Source: Aquificaceae bacterium (lineage in GTDB: Bacteria; Aquificota; Aquificia; Aquificales; Aquificaceae). From it: a stretch of 8,411 bases of DNA. The stretch covers positions 1 to 8,411 of the forward strand of contig JALTVH010000299.1 in assembly GCA_027049085.1 (NCBI GenBank). Direction: 5' to 3'. The notes under the pieces are model-generated. The model ran no database searches, was not told where the DNA came from, and worked only from the letters and a program-made list of their open reading frames with translations. Every line of letters begins with the position of its first letter. The stretch's first letter is position 1. The translations under genes were made by a program, and so were the position numbers. Below, piece by piece: positions 1 to 6,329 of this stretch.

Positions 1-92
1 TCACTGTAAACACCGAGTTCCCGCACCCTCCTTGCAATCAGCTGGACGTACTGTGAGCCGAAGTTAATGACTATGATGGGTCTTCTTTCCAT
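1..92 (-). CDS. guaA: GMP synthase (glutamine-hydrolysing), N-terminal 30 residues, partial
   Basis: The reverse strand reads from ATG at 92 into the window edge and encodes the opening of GMP synthase, which aminates XMP to GMP using glutamine and ATP. The visible residues contain the first strand of the class I glutamine amidotransferase domain, with FGSQYVQLIARRVRELGVYS matching the family's FGSQYTQLIARRVRE signature. The catalytic Cys-His-Glu triad and the ATP-pyrophosphatase domain lie outside the window. Two in-frame TAA codons lie 15-20 nt upstream of this ATG, so the start is well fixed, yet no clear Shine-Dalgarno sequence precedes it. The residue before FGSQ is Asn10, where most homologues have Asp. 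The gene diverges from the small gene at 185. The family call is firm despite the short fragment. Confidence 0.92.
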   Translation of the reverse strand, partial: MERRPIIVINFGSQYVQLIARRVRELGVYS

Positions 93-184
93 GAGAATAT
101 CATTTTATTACTGTAGTTGAGGGAGGTCATATATAAGTTTACCTTCAGGCCAATTTTATTTTAAAAATCGAAGGAGGTTTCAGC
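93..184. promoter_or_regulatory. Divergent intergenic region between guaA and the small acidic gene
   Basis: This 92-nt AT-rich gap must hold the promoters for guaA (leftward) and the 75-codon gene (rightward), because both read outward from it. I see no pair of good -35/-10 boxes. The best rightward guess is a weak TTTACC (138-143) with TAAAAA (162-167), and an alternating TATATAA stretch lies at 130-136. AGGCCAATTTTATT at 147-160 recurs exactly at 6273-6286 in the other divergent gap. Its role as a promoter region follows from gene layout rather than from strong motifs. Confidence 0.4.
171..179 (+). promoter_or_regulatory. Strong ribosome binding site that fixes a TTG start
   Basis: AAGGAGGTT matches the anti-Shine-Dalgarno sequence almost perfectly. 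The GGAGG core ends 7 nt before the TTG at 185. This spacing is ideal and is the main reason to accept a TTG start and to treat the following short reading frame as a real gene. Confidence 0.8.
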
Positions 185-412
185 TTGGCAAGTCTTGATG
201 ATCTGGCGGTAAACTTTGGTAGATTCATATCAGAGAGGGATGAGATCCACGTTGATGAAATAGATGAAGAAGTGATAGAGGAGGCGGTTCAGGAATTTAT
301 AAGGCAGGTTTTAAAGGGCAGGGAGCTCAGTGAGGATGAGCTTGCAAGGGTTCATGTTGCGATAGAGAACGGTCTTATTGATGGCGCAACTGTTAATGAG
401 ATGGAGGGCTGA
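185..412 (+). CDS. Small acidic protein of unknown function (75 aa)
   Basis: I do not recognise this protein. It starts with TTG behind a near-perfect Shine-Dalgarno site and ends at TGA 410-412. It has about 21 Asp/Glu against about 6 Lys/Arg, giving a strongly negative net charge, and has no Cys, Trp, signal peptide or membrane segment. Residues about 24-45 (acidic, with Ile/Val/Phe at helical spacing) and 48-63 (SEDELARVHVAIENGL) look like amphipathic helices, so a small cytoplasmic helical protein that binds a partner is plausible. The gene lies alone on the plus strand between guaA, which diverges from it, and rsmG, which converges on it. Its last 20 bases overlap the 3' end of rsmG. Reality rests on the ribosome binding site, coding-like composition and placement; function is open. 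Confidence 0.75.
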   Translation: MASLDDLAVNFGRFISERDEIHVDEIDEEVIEEAVQEFIRQVLKGRELSEDELARVHVAIENGLIDGATVNEMEG

Positions 413-1037
413 GCTCTTTATAAAGTATGTAGTACTCGGGAAGCCCTATTATTCTGACCCTGTAAGCCCTGTAACCGTGAGAATCAAGCCACTTTCTATC
501 CAGTTCCTTTCCCTTCATAACAAACACGTATTTCTCTGAAAGCCCTTCAAGGAGCCGGTAAACCTCCTCAAATTCTCCCAGAGCCCTTGAGACAACTATG
601 TCAAACCCTTCTCTTACCTCTTCAGCTCTTTTGCATATAACCTTCCAGTCTTCACCGATGGCTGTTTTAAGGTATTCCAGGAAGGAGCACCTCTTGTGGG
701 ATGACTCTATGAGAAACAGTTTAATGTCCCTTAGATAGATCTTCAGTGGACAGCCGGGAAAACCGGCACCTGTTCCGACGTCCGCAACTCTTTTTCCATG
801 CCAGTCAACACCGATGTCCTCAAAACACCTGACCAGGGACAGGGAATCAAGGAAGTGCCTTGTGATTATTTCTCTTTCTGAGCTGATGGATGTGAGGTTG
901 TGGGTCCTGTTCCACTTTGTGAGGATCTTTAGATACTCTGCGAGTTTCCTTATTACTTCACCATCAGGTTCAAAGCCCGAACGCTTGAGGATTTCCTCTA
1001 TCTGTTTTTCAGCCCCCTGCGATCCTGAGAATCTCAT
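393..1037 (-). CDS. rsmG: 16S rRNA (guanine-527 N7)-methyltransferase RsmG
   Basis: RsmG (formerly GidB) uses S-adenosylmethionine to methylate N7 of G527 in 16S rRNA; loss of it is known to give low-level streptomycin resistance in several bacteria. The 214-residue product is the usual length. Family blocks appear in order: KWNRTHNLT at 41-49, RHFLDSL at 60-66, the SAM-binding loop DVGTGAGFPG at 86-95, the ESSHKRCSFL segment at 111-120 with acidic E111, SRAL at 150-153 and a lysine-rich MKGK near 174-177. ATG 1037 lies inside the end of pyrF (29-nt overlap), with AAAGGA about 8 nt upstream inside pyrF, so translation is probably coupled. It is the last gene of the leftward array and is not beside its common partner mnmG here. 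The 3' end overlaps the convergent small gene by 20 nt, leaving no room for a terminator hairpin between them. Confidence 0.97.
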   Translation of the reverse strand: MRFSGSQGAEKQIEEILKRSGFEPDGEVIRKLAEYLKILTKWNRTHNLTSISSEREIITRHFLDSLSLVRCFEDIGVDWHGKRVADVGTGAGFPGCPLKIYLRDIKLFLIESSHKRCSFLEYLKTAIGEDWKVICKRAEEVREGFDIVVSRALGEFEEVYRLLEGLSEKYVFVMKGKELDRKWLDSHGYRAYRVRIIGLPEYYILYKELSPPSH

Positions 1038-1677
1038 GCACCTTTTCCTTTGGGTTTTCAGAGTTTATGATCTCCCTGCCAACCACAAGCATGTCCGCCC
1101 CCTGGCTGACAGCGTACTGAGGGGTTGCAGTTCTCCTCTGGTCGCCCTTATCCTGCTCAAACCTTATTCCTGGAACCACCGTCATGAGCCCTGTTGATTC
1201 CTTTATTTCTCTCGCCTCATGGGCTGAGCAGACGACTCCGTGAATACCGGCTTCTTTTAGCCTCAGAGCCAGTGCCTTTGCCAGCTCCCCAATAGTCTTG
1301 TATTTGGAATTCAGAAAATGAAGAAAGCCCTCATCGTGAGAGGTCAGAACCGTGACACCGATCAGTTTGATCGTTTCTGCGCTCTCCCGTGCAGCCTCAA
1401 GCATCTCCCTTCCGCCGAAGGCATGAACTGTAAGGTAATCCGCCCCGATGAGCTGTGCCTGCCTGACAGACCTTGCCACCGTGTTCGGAATATCGTGGAG
1501 CTTGAGATCAAGGAAGACATCAAAACCCTCACTTTTAAGCGTTTCAATAAGTTGTCTCCCTCCCTCCATCAGAAGGGGAGGACCCACCTTCAGTATTACA
1601 TCTGTGCCCTTGAGTTGACCAGTAAGGTCAAGCGCCCTTTTGAGTTCAATGTCAAGGGCTACGCAGATCTTAGTCAT
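1009..1677 (-). CDS. pyrF: Orotidine 5'-phosphate decarboxylase
   Basis: This cytoplasmic TIM-barrel enzyme decarboxylates OMP to UMP, the last step of de novo pyrimidine synthesis. The 222-residue product is typical of the bacterial PyrF group. The first strand carries Asp9 (VALDIE) and strand 2 carries Lys30. The signature LDLKLHDIPNTV holds the catalytic Asp57-Lys59-Asp62 array. The phosphate-gripping part is PGIR at 169-172, followed by DQRR at 179-182 and the TP pair after it. ATG 1677 lies 8 nt after the exonuclease stop. Its own Shine-Dalgarno is weak (AGG abutting the ATG), which suggests translation depends partly on coupling with the upstream gene. No alternative in-frame start with a better site is visible. 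Its 3' end overlaps rsmG by 29 nt. No other pyrimidine genes are in the window. Confidence 0.97.
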   Translation of the reverse strand: MTKICVALDIELKRALDLTGQLKGTDVILKVGPPLLMEGGRQLIETLKSEGFDVFLDLKLHDIPNTVARSVRQAQLIGADYLTVHAFGGREMLEAARESAETIKLIGVTVLTSHDEGFLHFLNSKYKTIGELAKALALRLKEAGIHGVVCSAHEAREIKESTGLMTVVPGIRFEQDKGDQRRTATPQYAVSQGADMLVVGREIINSENPKEKVHEILRIAGG

Positions 1678-1685
1678 CCTGAGTA

Positions 1686-2333
1686 TTAAAACACAACGGG
1701 GAGTACCGAAAGGGGTCTCTCCCGGAAGGGCTCAACGAGCTTGAGAAATATCAGAGCTGTGGTGTAAGCGTCATCTATGGCGGAATGGTGACCTGACAGG
1801 GGGATTCCCAATTCTTTACTTACTTTCTCAAGGGTGGGTATGGATATTCCCTCCCTTCTAATTAATCTGACTACATCTATACGCGGCACCAGCAGAGGGA
1901 ATCCAAGGTACTTTATGGCTGTCCTCTCAAGAACCCTCCTGTCGAACTCAACGTTGAAACCAACCATTACCGTTCCAGACACGTACTCAAGGAAATCTCT
2001 TATAACCACTTCCGCTGGTTCACCCTTCCTTATGAGGTCTTCCCTGGTTATTCCGTGAACCTCAATACTTGCCCTCTCAATCTCTTCCACCCTTGCAAAT
2101 CTGTGGAAGGAAGTTGATAACTTGAGGGTGAGACCTTCAATTTTAAGGCCACCAACAGAGATTAATTGCGCCTTTTTAGGGTTTGGTCCAGTGGTCTCAA
2201 TATCAGTTACACAGAATAGGGTATCTTCAACCTTCCTGCTGAAATCCACCTCCCTGTACAGCTTTCTGAAAAGAGGGTGGTTCCTGTACCTTCTTTCAAA
2301 TAACCTCCTTCTTAATTTCAAGAGCGGATTCAT
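1686..2333 (-). CDS. DEDDh-family 3'-5' exonuclease (DnaQ/epsilon-like), linked to DUF294 protein
   Basis: The product (215 aa) has a basic N-terminal stretch of about 37 residues and one RNase T/DnaQ-type exonuclease domain. Exo I is TDIETTG with Asp44 and Glu46, Exo II is VGFNVEFD with Asp131, and Exo III is GHHSAIDDA with His183 and Asp188 (H-x4-D), so all four metal ligands and the general base are present. The family removes nucleotides from 3' ends of DNA or RNA using two Mg2+ ions. It is too short and too differently placed to be assigned as the replicative PolIII epsilon subunit without comparison. ATG 2333 overlaps the upstream stop as ATGA, with no good separate Shine-Dalgarno, so translational coupling to the DUF294 protein is likely. 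Such exonucleases recur beside DUF294 and acetate-symporter genes. The substrate is unknown. Confidence 0.9.
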   Translation of the reverse strand: MNPLLKLRRRLFERRYRNHPLFRKLYREVDFSRKVEDTLFCVTDIETTGPNPKKAQLISVGGLKIEGLTLKLSTSFHRFARVEEIERASIEVHGITREDLIRKGEPAEVVIRDFLEYVSGTVMVGFNVEFDRRVLERTAIKYLGFPLLVPRIDVVRLIRREGISIPTLEKVSKELGIPLSGHHSAIDDAYTTALIFLKLVEPFRERPLSVLPVVF

Positions 2334-4201
2334 CTCGGCAGATGAGAAGTGTACCTCCTCTCAATAAAATCCTGAAAATTCCTGACTACTTTCAGGCTGT
2401 CTTTCAGGAGTTCCCTTTCCAGCCTTGTGAAGTCTCCCGGGTTTATCAGGTTGTCGGGATCTTTTCCTTCCTTTATCTGATCTACCTGGTGTCTGAGCCT
2501 TATGGACTGCAGAAAAGAGAATGATTCCCTCAGATCCTCAGCAAGGTCCTCAGGCAGGATGTTTTTCTCAACGAGGGTCCTGATCCTTTCAACAGTCTCC
2601 GTTTCCCTTATACCCTCTCTTAAAGATAGAGCTCTTATTCCGTGGGTGATTGGAAAGATTCCAAATTTTTTGATGTCAATACCCTCCCTCTCGGAACCTT
2701 CTAGGCGAGAAAGGATCCACCCTATAAGCCCTCCGGAGTGTCTCATCCTGACAGCGTCAAGGAGCATGTATGAGATAAACAGGTCATTCTTTGAGAGTTC
2801 ACTGAATATGAAGTCCCTGAGTTCTTCGGTCATGGTTTCGTCGCCAAAGACGTTTCTGAAATCAAAGAAGATCCCCACCTCAAGGGTATTTTCAGGTTCT
2901 GGCCTCAAGAACCATTTTCTGATCCTGGATTTCCATTCAGAGATCCCCATGTTCCACTCTCTGCTGGAAACCATGACGTTCCCAGGACAGGGAGGAAAGC
3001 CAGTGTCTGTCAGGAGCTCAATGATCCTTTTGCCGAAGGATTCAAAGTAGAAAGCCGGGTCTCCCTCAAGGAGGGGATATGCGTCATCGTAGGCAAGGGC
3101 GTTGTCCTGATCGGTCTTCAGTGTTTGTTCCTTTCTTCCCTCGCTTCCAAGAACCATAAGGGTCATGGGTACCGGCGGTTCCCTTCCTATTGACTCAATA
3201 GCCAGATAGACAGTTCTAACGATAATTCTGTCATTTATTTCTGAGATCAGCTTACCGATCTGAAGGGCGCTTAGTCCCTCCGAAAGGAGAATGGCGATCA
3301 TTTCATCAACACGGCTGTAAATATACCTGAGGTCATCGGCATCTCTTGCCCTTTCAATCTCCTTGGCAAAGGCTATAAGGTTCCTGCTCTCTGCCAGGAT
3401 TATATCCTTGTCCTCAAGGATCCCTACCACTTTTCCATCTCTGAAAACAGCGACTCTTCTTATGTTTTCCCTGACCATCCTGATTATCGCATCAAAAATA
3501 AAGTCGTTCTCCTCAACACCTATAACAGGTGATGACATGATCTCAGCGAGCCGAACTGAGGAGGGGTCAAGTTTCTTTGATACAATCTTCTTGATGATGT
3601 CTCTTTCGGTGACTATTCCAAGTTCTTTCCCTTCAACGAGGACGGAAGAAGCCCCTTTTTCTGTCATTTCCACAGATGCTCTCAAAACTGTATCGCCTTT
3701 TCTGAGGATTACGGGAGGTGTTAACCTTATGTCCTTGACCCTCATGGTCAGAAAGGATTCAAGGCTCTTTGTCTGAGGTGGAACTCTCAGTAGCTTTACG
3801 GTTGCTGATAGCTTCCTTGCGAGATTCACGGTAAAGTAATGTTCAAACTCTTCGTATTTATCAATGAGCTGTAAGAAGATTTCTTTAGGGACAAGGTACA
3901 GGATCGTATCCTTTACCGCTTTTGCTGAGGAATTTGGCGGATTCCCGCTGATCAGTGAAGGGTAGCCGAAGGATTCGCCTTCAGACAGATGGTCTATCTC
4001 AGAGCCACCGAGCTCAAGGACAACTTCACCCTTTCTGATGATGTAGAGGTACTCAAGAGGCCTGGTTCCCTCTTTAAATATGTACTCTCCTTCCCTGTAA
4101 ACCCTTATGAGAATATGAAAAGAGAGGGCTTCAAGAGCCCTCTCGGGGAGGCGTGAAAAGGGGTGGTGTGACCGGAGAAAGCCCTCAACATCCCTGATCA
4201 T
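2330..4201 (-). CDS. Cyclic-nucleotide-binding-like / CBS pair / DUF294 nucleotidyltransferase protein
   Basis: A 623-residue soluble multidomain protein with no membrane segment. Residues about 10-130 form a cNMP-binding beta-roll (REGEYIFKEG, LYIIRKGEV, EGESFGYPSLISG). Residues about 152-270 are two CBS motifs, ending GIVTERD (195-201) and GILEDKD (260-266), a module that usually senses adenine nucleotides. Residues about 300-450 are the DUF294 domain, related to the GlnD nucleotidyltransferase fold. It has GSEGRKEQT at 352-360, the Asp364-x-Asp366 pair, and Asp447 in FFDFRNV as a likely third carboxylate, so catalysis looks possible. Residues about 475-615 match the helical DUF294 C-terminal domain (NLINPGDFTRLERELLKDSL). 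The gene overlaps the symporter stop as ATGA (4198-4201) and the exonuclease start as ATGA (2330-2333). The ligand-binding Glu and Arg of a classic cAMP pocket are absent. A regulatory nucleotidyltransferase acting on acetate uptake or metabolism is inferred; reaction and target are unknown. Confidence 0.94.
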   Translation of the reverse strand: MIRDVEGFLRSHHPFSRLPERALEALSFHILIRVYREGEYIFKEGTRPLEYLYIIRKGEVVLELGGSEIDHLSEGESFGYPSLISGNPPNSSAKAVKDTILYLVPKEIFLQLIDKYEEFEHYFTVNLARKLSATVKLLRVPPQTKSLESFLTMRVKDIRLTPPVILRKGDTVLRASVEMTEKGASSVLVEGKELGIVTERDIIKKIVSKKLDPSSVRLAEIMSSPVIGVEENDFIFDAIIRMVRENIRRVAVFRDGKVVGILEDKDIILAESRNLIAFAKEIERARDADDLRYIYSRVDEMIAILLSEGLSALQIGKLISEINDRIIVRTVYLAIESIGREPPVPMTLMVLGSEGRKEQTLKTDQDNALAYDDAYPLLEGDPAFYFESFGKRIIELLTDTGFPPCPGNVMVSSREWNMGISEWKSRIRKWFLRPEPENTLEVGIFFDFRNVFGDETMTEELRDFIFSELSKNDLFISYMLLDAVRMRHSGGLIGWILSRLEGSEREGIDIKKFGIFPITHGIRALSLREGIRETETVERIRTLVEKNILPEDLAEDLRESFSFLQSIRLRHQVDQIKEGKDPDNLINPGDFTRLERELLKDSLKVVRNFQDFIERRYTSHLPR

Positions 4202-5823
4202 ACCTCGTGTATCTTTTTAGGATACCTCAGGTCCTCAACAAGCTTCTGTATCCTTTCAGAGGGTGGCTGGGTTGCGAGTGTTACAGCTATTGTTACTACA
4301 AGGTTGGCTATGAGACCAAAGAGGCCCGAGGCGGTGTGCTGTATTCCCCAAATAGAAAAGCCATGTACCTTGTTGAGGTAGATATAGAGGATGGTTGTAA
4401 GAAGTCCAACAACAAGTCCTGCAACCGCTCCCTGTTTATTGAGCCTTTTCCAGAAGACCCCAAGAACGAGTGCAGGGAAGAAGGATGCTGTTGCAAGAGA
4501 AAATGCCCAGGCAACTATCTGAACGATGAAGGCTATCTTCTGAGCCGCAATAAAACCACCGATGACTCCGGCAATAGCAACAGCGATCTTACCTATCATA
4601 ACTACTCGCTTCTCCGGTGCCTTTGGGTCTATCATCTTGCTGTAGAGGTCGTTGGAAATTGCTGCGGCAATGACAAGGAGGAGTCCGTCTGCCGTTGATA
4701 GTGCCGCTGCAAGACCCCCGGCCATAACAAAAAATCCAACTATTGCGATCAATCCTGCAATCTCCGGGGTTGCAAGAACGACTATGTCTCTGTTGATGTT
4801 TAGTTCAGCCCACTGGATAATCCCGTCACCGTTTTTATCTATAACCTTAAAGAGTCCTGTCTCAGCCCACTTCTGAGCCCACGCAGGTAGCTGGTCAATG
4901 GGCTTGCCAACTACATCCTTGAGGACAACAAGCCTTGCAAATGCGGCGTAGGCGGGAGCTGTCAGATACAGGAGTGCTATGAAGAAAAGAGCCCATCCTG
5001 CACTTCTCCTCGCATCTCTAACTGATGGAGTTGTAAAGAATCTCATTAATATGTGAGGCAGTGCGGCTGTGCCTGCCATCAGGACAAAAGTCAGCGCAAG
5101 AAACTGAGCCATGTTGAATTTCACAAAGGGCTCTACGTAGTGAGGTGAGATGCCGTACTGGGTTTCAAGCTGAACTATGTTCTCAAGCACCTTACCGTAC
5201 AGGAACTGAGGGAGTGGGACACCGAACCACTGGGTTGCAAGGATTGAAACAGGGAGGAGATAGGCGGTTATCAGAACTATGTACTGGGCGACCTGGGTCC
5301 AGGTGATTGATTTCATTCCCCCAAGGATGGTAGTGGCAATTATGATGATCATACCTATGGCTATTCCTAACTCAAAGGGAACGCCAAAGAGTCTTCCCAT
5401 AATTATTCCAACACCTGCTACCTGACCGACCATGTAAGTGAAGCTTATGATAATTGCAGTTACAAGGGCAACGAGCCTTGCAAACTGAGATTCATACCTC
5501 TCGGCAATGAAGTCCGGAACAGTATACTTTCCAAACTTTCTGAGGTAAGGGGCTATGAGTAGTGCAAGGAGAACGTAACCACCTGTCCAGCCCATTATGT
5601 AGGCAAGTCCGTCGTAACCAAGGGCGTAAAGGGCACCCGCCATTGATATAAAGGAGGCGGCGCTCATCCAGTCTGCTGCCACTGCCATCCCGTTCCAGAA
5701 AGCGGGAATCCGTCTCCCTGCAACGTAGAACTCTGCCGCTTCTGTTGCCCTGTTATATATGGCTATCGCCATGAAGATTATCACGATCCCAAAGACGATT
5801 ATGTACCCAACTATGTTTTCCAT
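4198..5823 (-). CDS. Sodium:solute symporter large subunit, VC_2705/acetate-type (SSS family)
   Basis: A 541-residue inner-membrane transporter with about 13 hydrophobic helices (first at about 4-22, last at about 494-517), the normal SSS count and length. The first core helix carries ADWMSAASFIS (50-60). GGMKSITWTQVAQYIVL (168-184) matches the family signature. AALSTADGLLL (373-383) with Ser376/Thr377 corresponds to the Na+ (Na2) site helix. Pairing with a DUF4212 subunit places it in the two-component symporter subfamily typified by Vibrio VC_2705, and divergent acs makes acetate or another short carboxylate the best substrate guess. Residues 329-340 form a perfect EF-hand-type loop (DKNGDGIIQWAE) in the loop before the Na2 helix. 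ATG 5823 follows the small subunit by 3 nt, with GGAGG 8 nt upstream. The substrate is inferred, not shown; actP-like naming is avoided because ActP proper has no DUF4212 partner. Confidence 0.94.
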   Translation of the reverse strand: MENIVGYIIVFGIVIIFMAIAIYNRATEAAEFYVAGRRIPAFWNGMAVAADWMSAASFISMAGALYALGYDGLAYIMGWTGGYVLLALLIAPYLRKFGKYTVPDFIAERYESQFARLVALVTAIIISFTYMVGQVAGVGIIMGRLFGVPFELGIAIGMIIIIATTILGGMKSITWTQVAQYIVLITAYLLPVSILATQWFGVPLPQFLYGKVLENIVQLETQYGISPHYVEPFVKFNMAQFLALTFVLMAGTAALPHILMRFFTTPSVRDARRSAGWALFFIALLYLTAPAYAAFARLVVLKDVVGKPIDQLPAWAQKWAETGLFKVIDKNGDGIIQWAELNINRDIVVLATPEIAGLIAIVGFFVMAGGLAAALSTADGLLLVIAAAISNDLYSKMIDPKAPEKRVVMIGKIAVAIAGVIGGFIAAQKIAFIVQIVAWAFSLATASFFPALVLGVFWKRLNKQGAVAGLVVGLLTTILYIYLNKVHGFSIWGIQHTASGLFGLIANLVVTIAVTLATQPPSERIQKLVEDLRYPKKIHEV

Positions 5824-5826
5824 GGC

Positions 5827-6078
5827 TCACTCCTCCACTCCGTACTTCTGATCCAGCTTGTTCATCAGGTATGCGTAAAGGAAGATCAAAACCACAAAGG
5901 TGATAACTGAGAGCTGTGCGCTGACCCAGTAATGCATAGGAAAACCAAAAATTTTCATGGTGCTCAGGGGTTTTGCGATGATTGCACCCACATAGGAAAC
6001 TGCAAACCATATAGCCAGCAGTATTCCTATTAAACGGACGTTTTCCCGGTGGTATGCTTCAAGTTTTTCCCTGTCCAT
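5827..6078 (-). CDS. DUF4212 sodium:solute symporter small subunit
   Basis: An 83-residue membrane protein with two predicted transmembrane helices, about residues 15-35 (RLIGILLAIWFAVSYVGAII) and about 52-72 (WVSAQLSVITFVVLIFLYAY). The charged N-terminus (MDREKLEAYHRENVR), the IWFAVSYVGAI block, the FGFPMHYWVSAQ turn and the end YLMNKLDQKYGVEE agree with the DUF4212 family (Na_symport_sm), known as the obligate small partner of VC_2705-type symporters. ATG 6078 has a strong AGGAGGTG site at 6083-6090. It is the first gene of the leftward operon, and its stop lies 3 nt before the large-subunit start. It probably packs against or stabilises the transporter; its exact role is not known to me. 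Confidence 0.93.
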   Translation of the reverse strand: MDREKLEAYHRENVRLIGILLAIWFAVSYVGAIIAKPLSTMKIFGFPMHYWVSAQLSVITFVVLIFLYAYLMNKLDQKYGVEE

Positions 6079-6111
6079 CCCGCACCTCCTGTTTAAAATG
6101 TGCTATTTAAG

Positions 6112-6139
6112 TTTATCCCATTGGTTTTTAAAAAGTCAA
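6112..6139 (-). promoter_or_regulatory. Sigma-70-like promoter for the DUF4212-symporter operon
   Basis: On the minus strand a -35 box TTGACT (6134-6139, 5 of 6 to consensus) is followed after 16 nt by GATAAA (6112-6117, 4 of 6). Transcription would start near 6105, about 27 nt before the small-subunit ATG, and the ribosome binding site falls within this leader. Spacing and position are good; it has no experimental support here. Confidence 0.55.
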
Positions 6140-6247
6140 TGAAAAATTTAAAAATAAAACGATGTTTTAAATATTTGCTGGTTTTTTGCAGAATATATCA
6201 GGATGATTTCAACTAATAATACGGAATTTTTACCATGGTTTTCGGCG

Positions 6248-6269
6248 ATTGATATTAGTAATTGATATT
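6248..6269 (+). repeat. Tandem 9-bp direct repeat ATTGATATT, 13-bp period
   Basis: ATTGATATT occurs at 6248-6256 and again at 6261-6269 with AGTA between. It sits roughly 100 nt upstream of the acs promoter candidate and about 145 nt from the opposite one. It could be a paired activator or repressor site. In AT-rich DNA a chance repeat cannot be excluded. Confidence 0.45.
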
Positions 6270-6329
6270 TGTAGGCCAATTTTATTATTAGATAATTCTT
6301 ATATCCTTAATTCAAACACCGTTTTATTT

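Noticed and set aside
93..184. Purine riboswitch ahead of guaA
   Set aside because: The gap is 92 nt and shared with a divergent promoter. I could not find the paired stems and conserved loops of a purine aptamer.
814..1197. 127-codon plus-strand open frame
   Set aside because: It is antisense to rsmG and pyrF with no ribosome binding site and no recognisable motif.
2294..2308. AAGGAGG followed by TTG inside the exonuclease gene (minus strand)
   Set aside because: The TTG is out of frame and opens only a frame of about 30 codons. The purine run comes from consecutive Arg codons (residues 8-10).
2502..3050. 182-codon plus-strand open frame
   Set aside because: It is a Ser-rich shadow antisense to the DUF294 protein. 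That protein's domains explain the region completely.
4207..4698. 163-codon open frame on the plus strand, antisense to the symporter
   Set aside because: It has a low-complexity, Cys/Tyr-rich product with no family resemblance and no ribosome binding site, and lies fully inside a clear transporter gene.
5753..6010. 85-codon minus-strand open frame across the DUF4212/symporter junction
   Set aside because: It is out of frame with two well-supported genes and has a Cys/His/Trp-rich shadow composition.
6177..6192. Sigma-54-like element (CTGG...TTGCA) in the acs control region
   Set aside because: GG and GC are 6 nt apart instead of the required 10.
6232..6239. ACCATGGT palindrome as an operator
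   Set aside because: Only 8 bp are symmetric and the flanks do not extend the symmetry, so it is not above chance alone.
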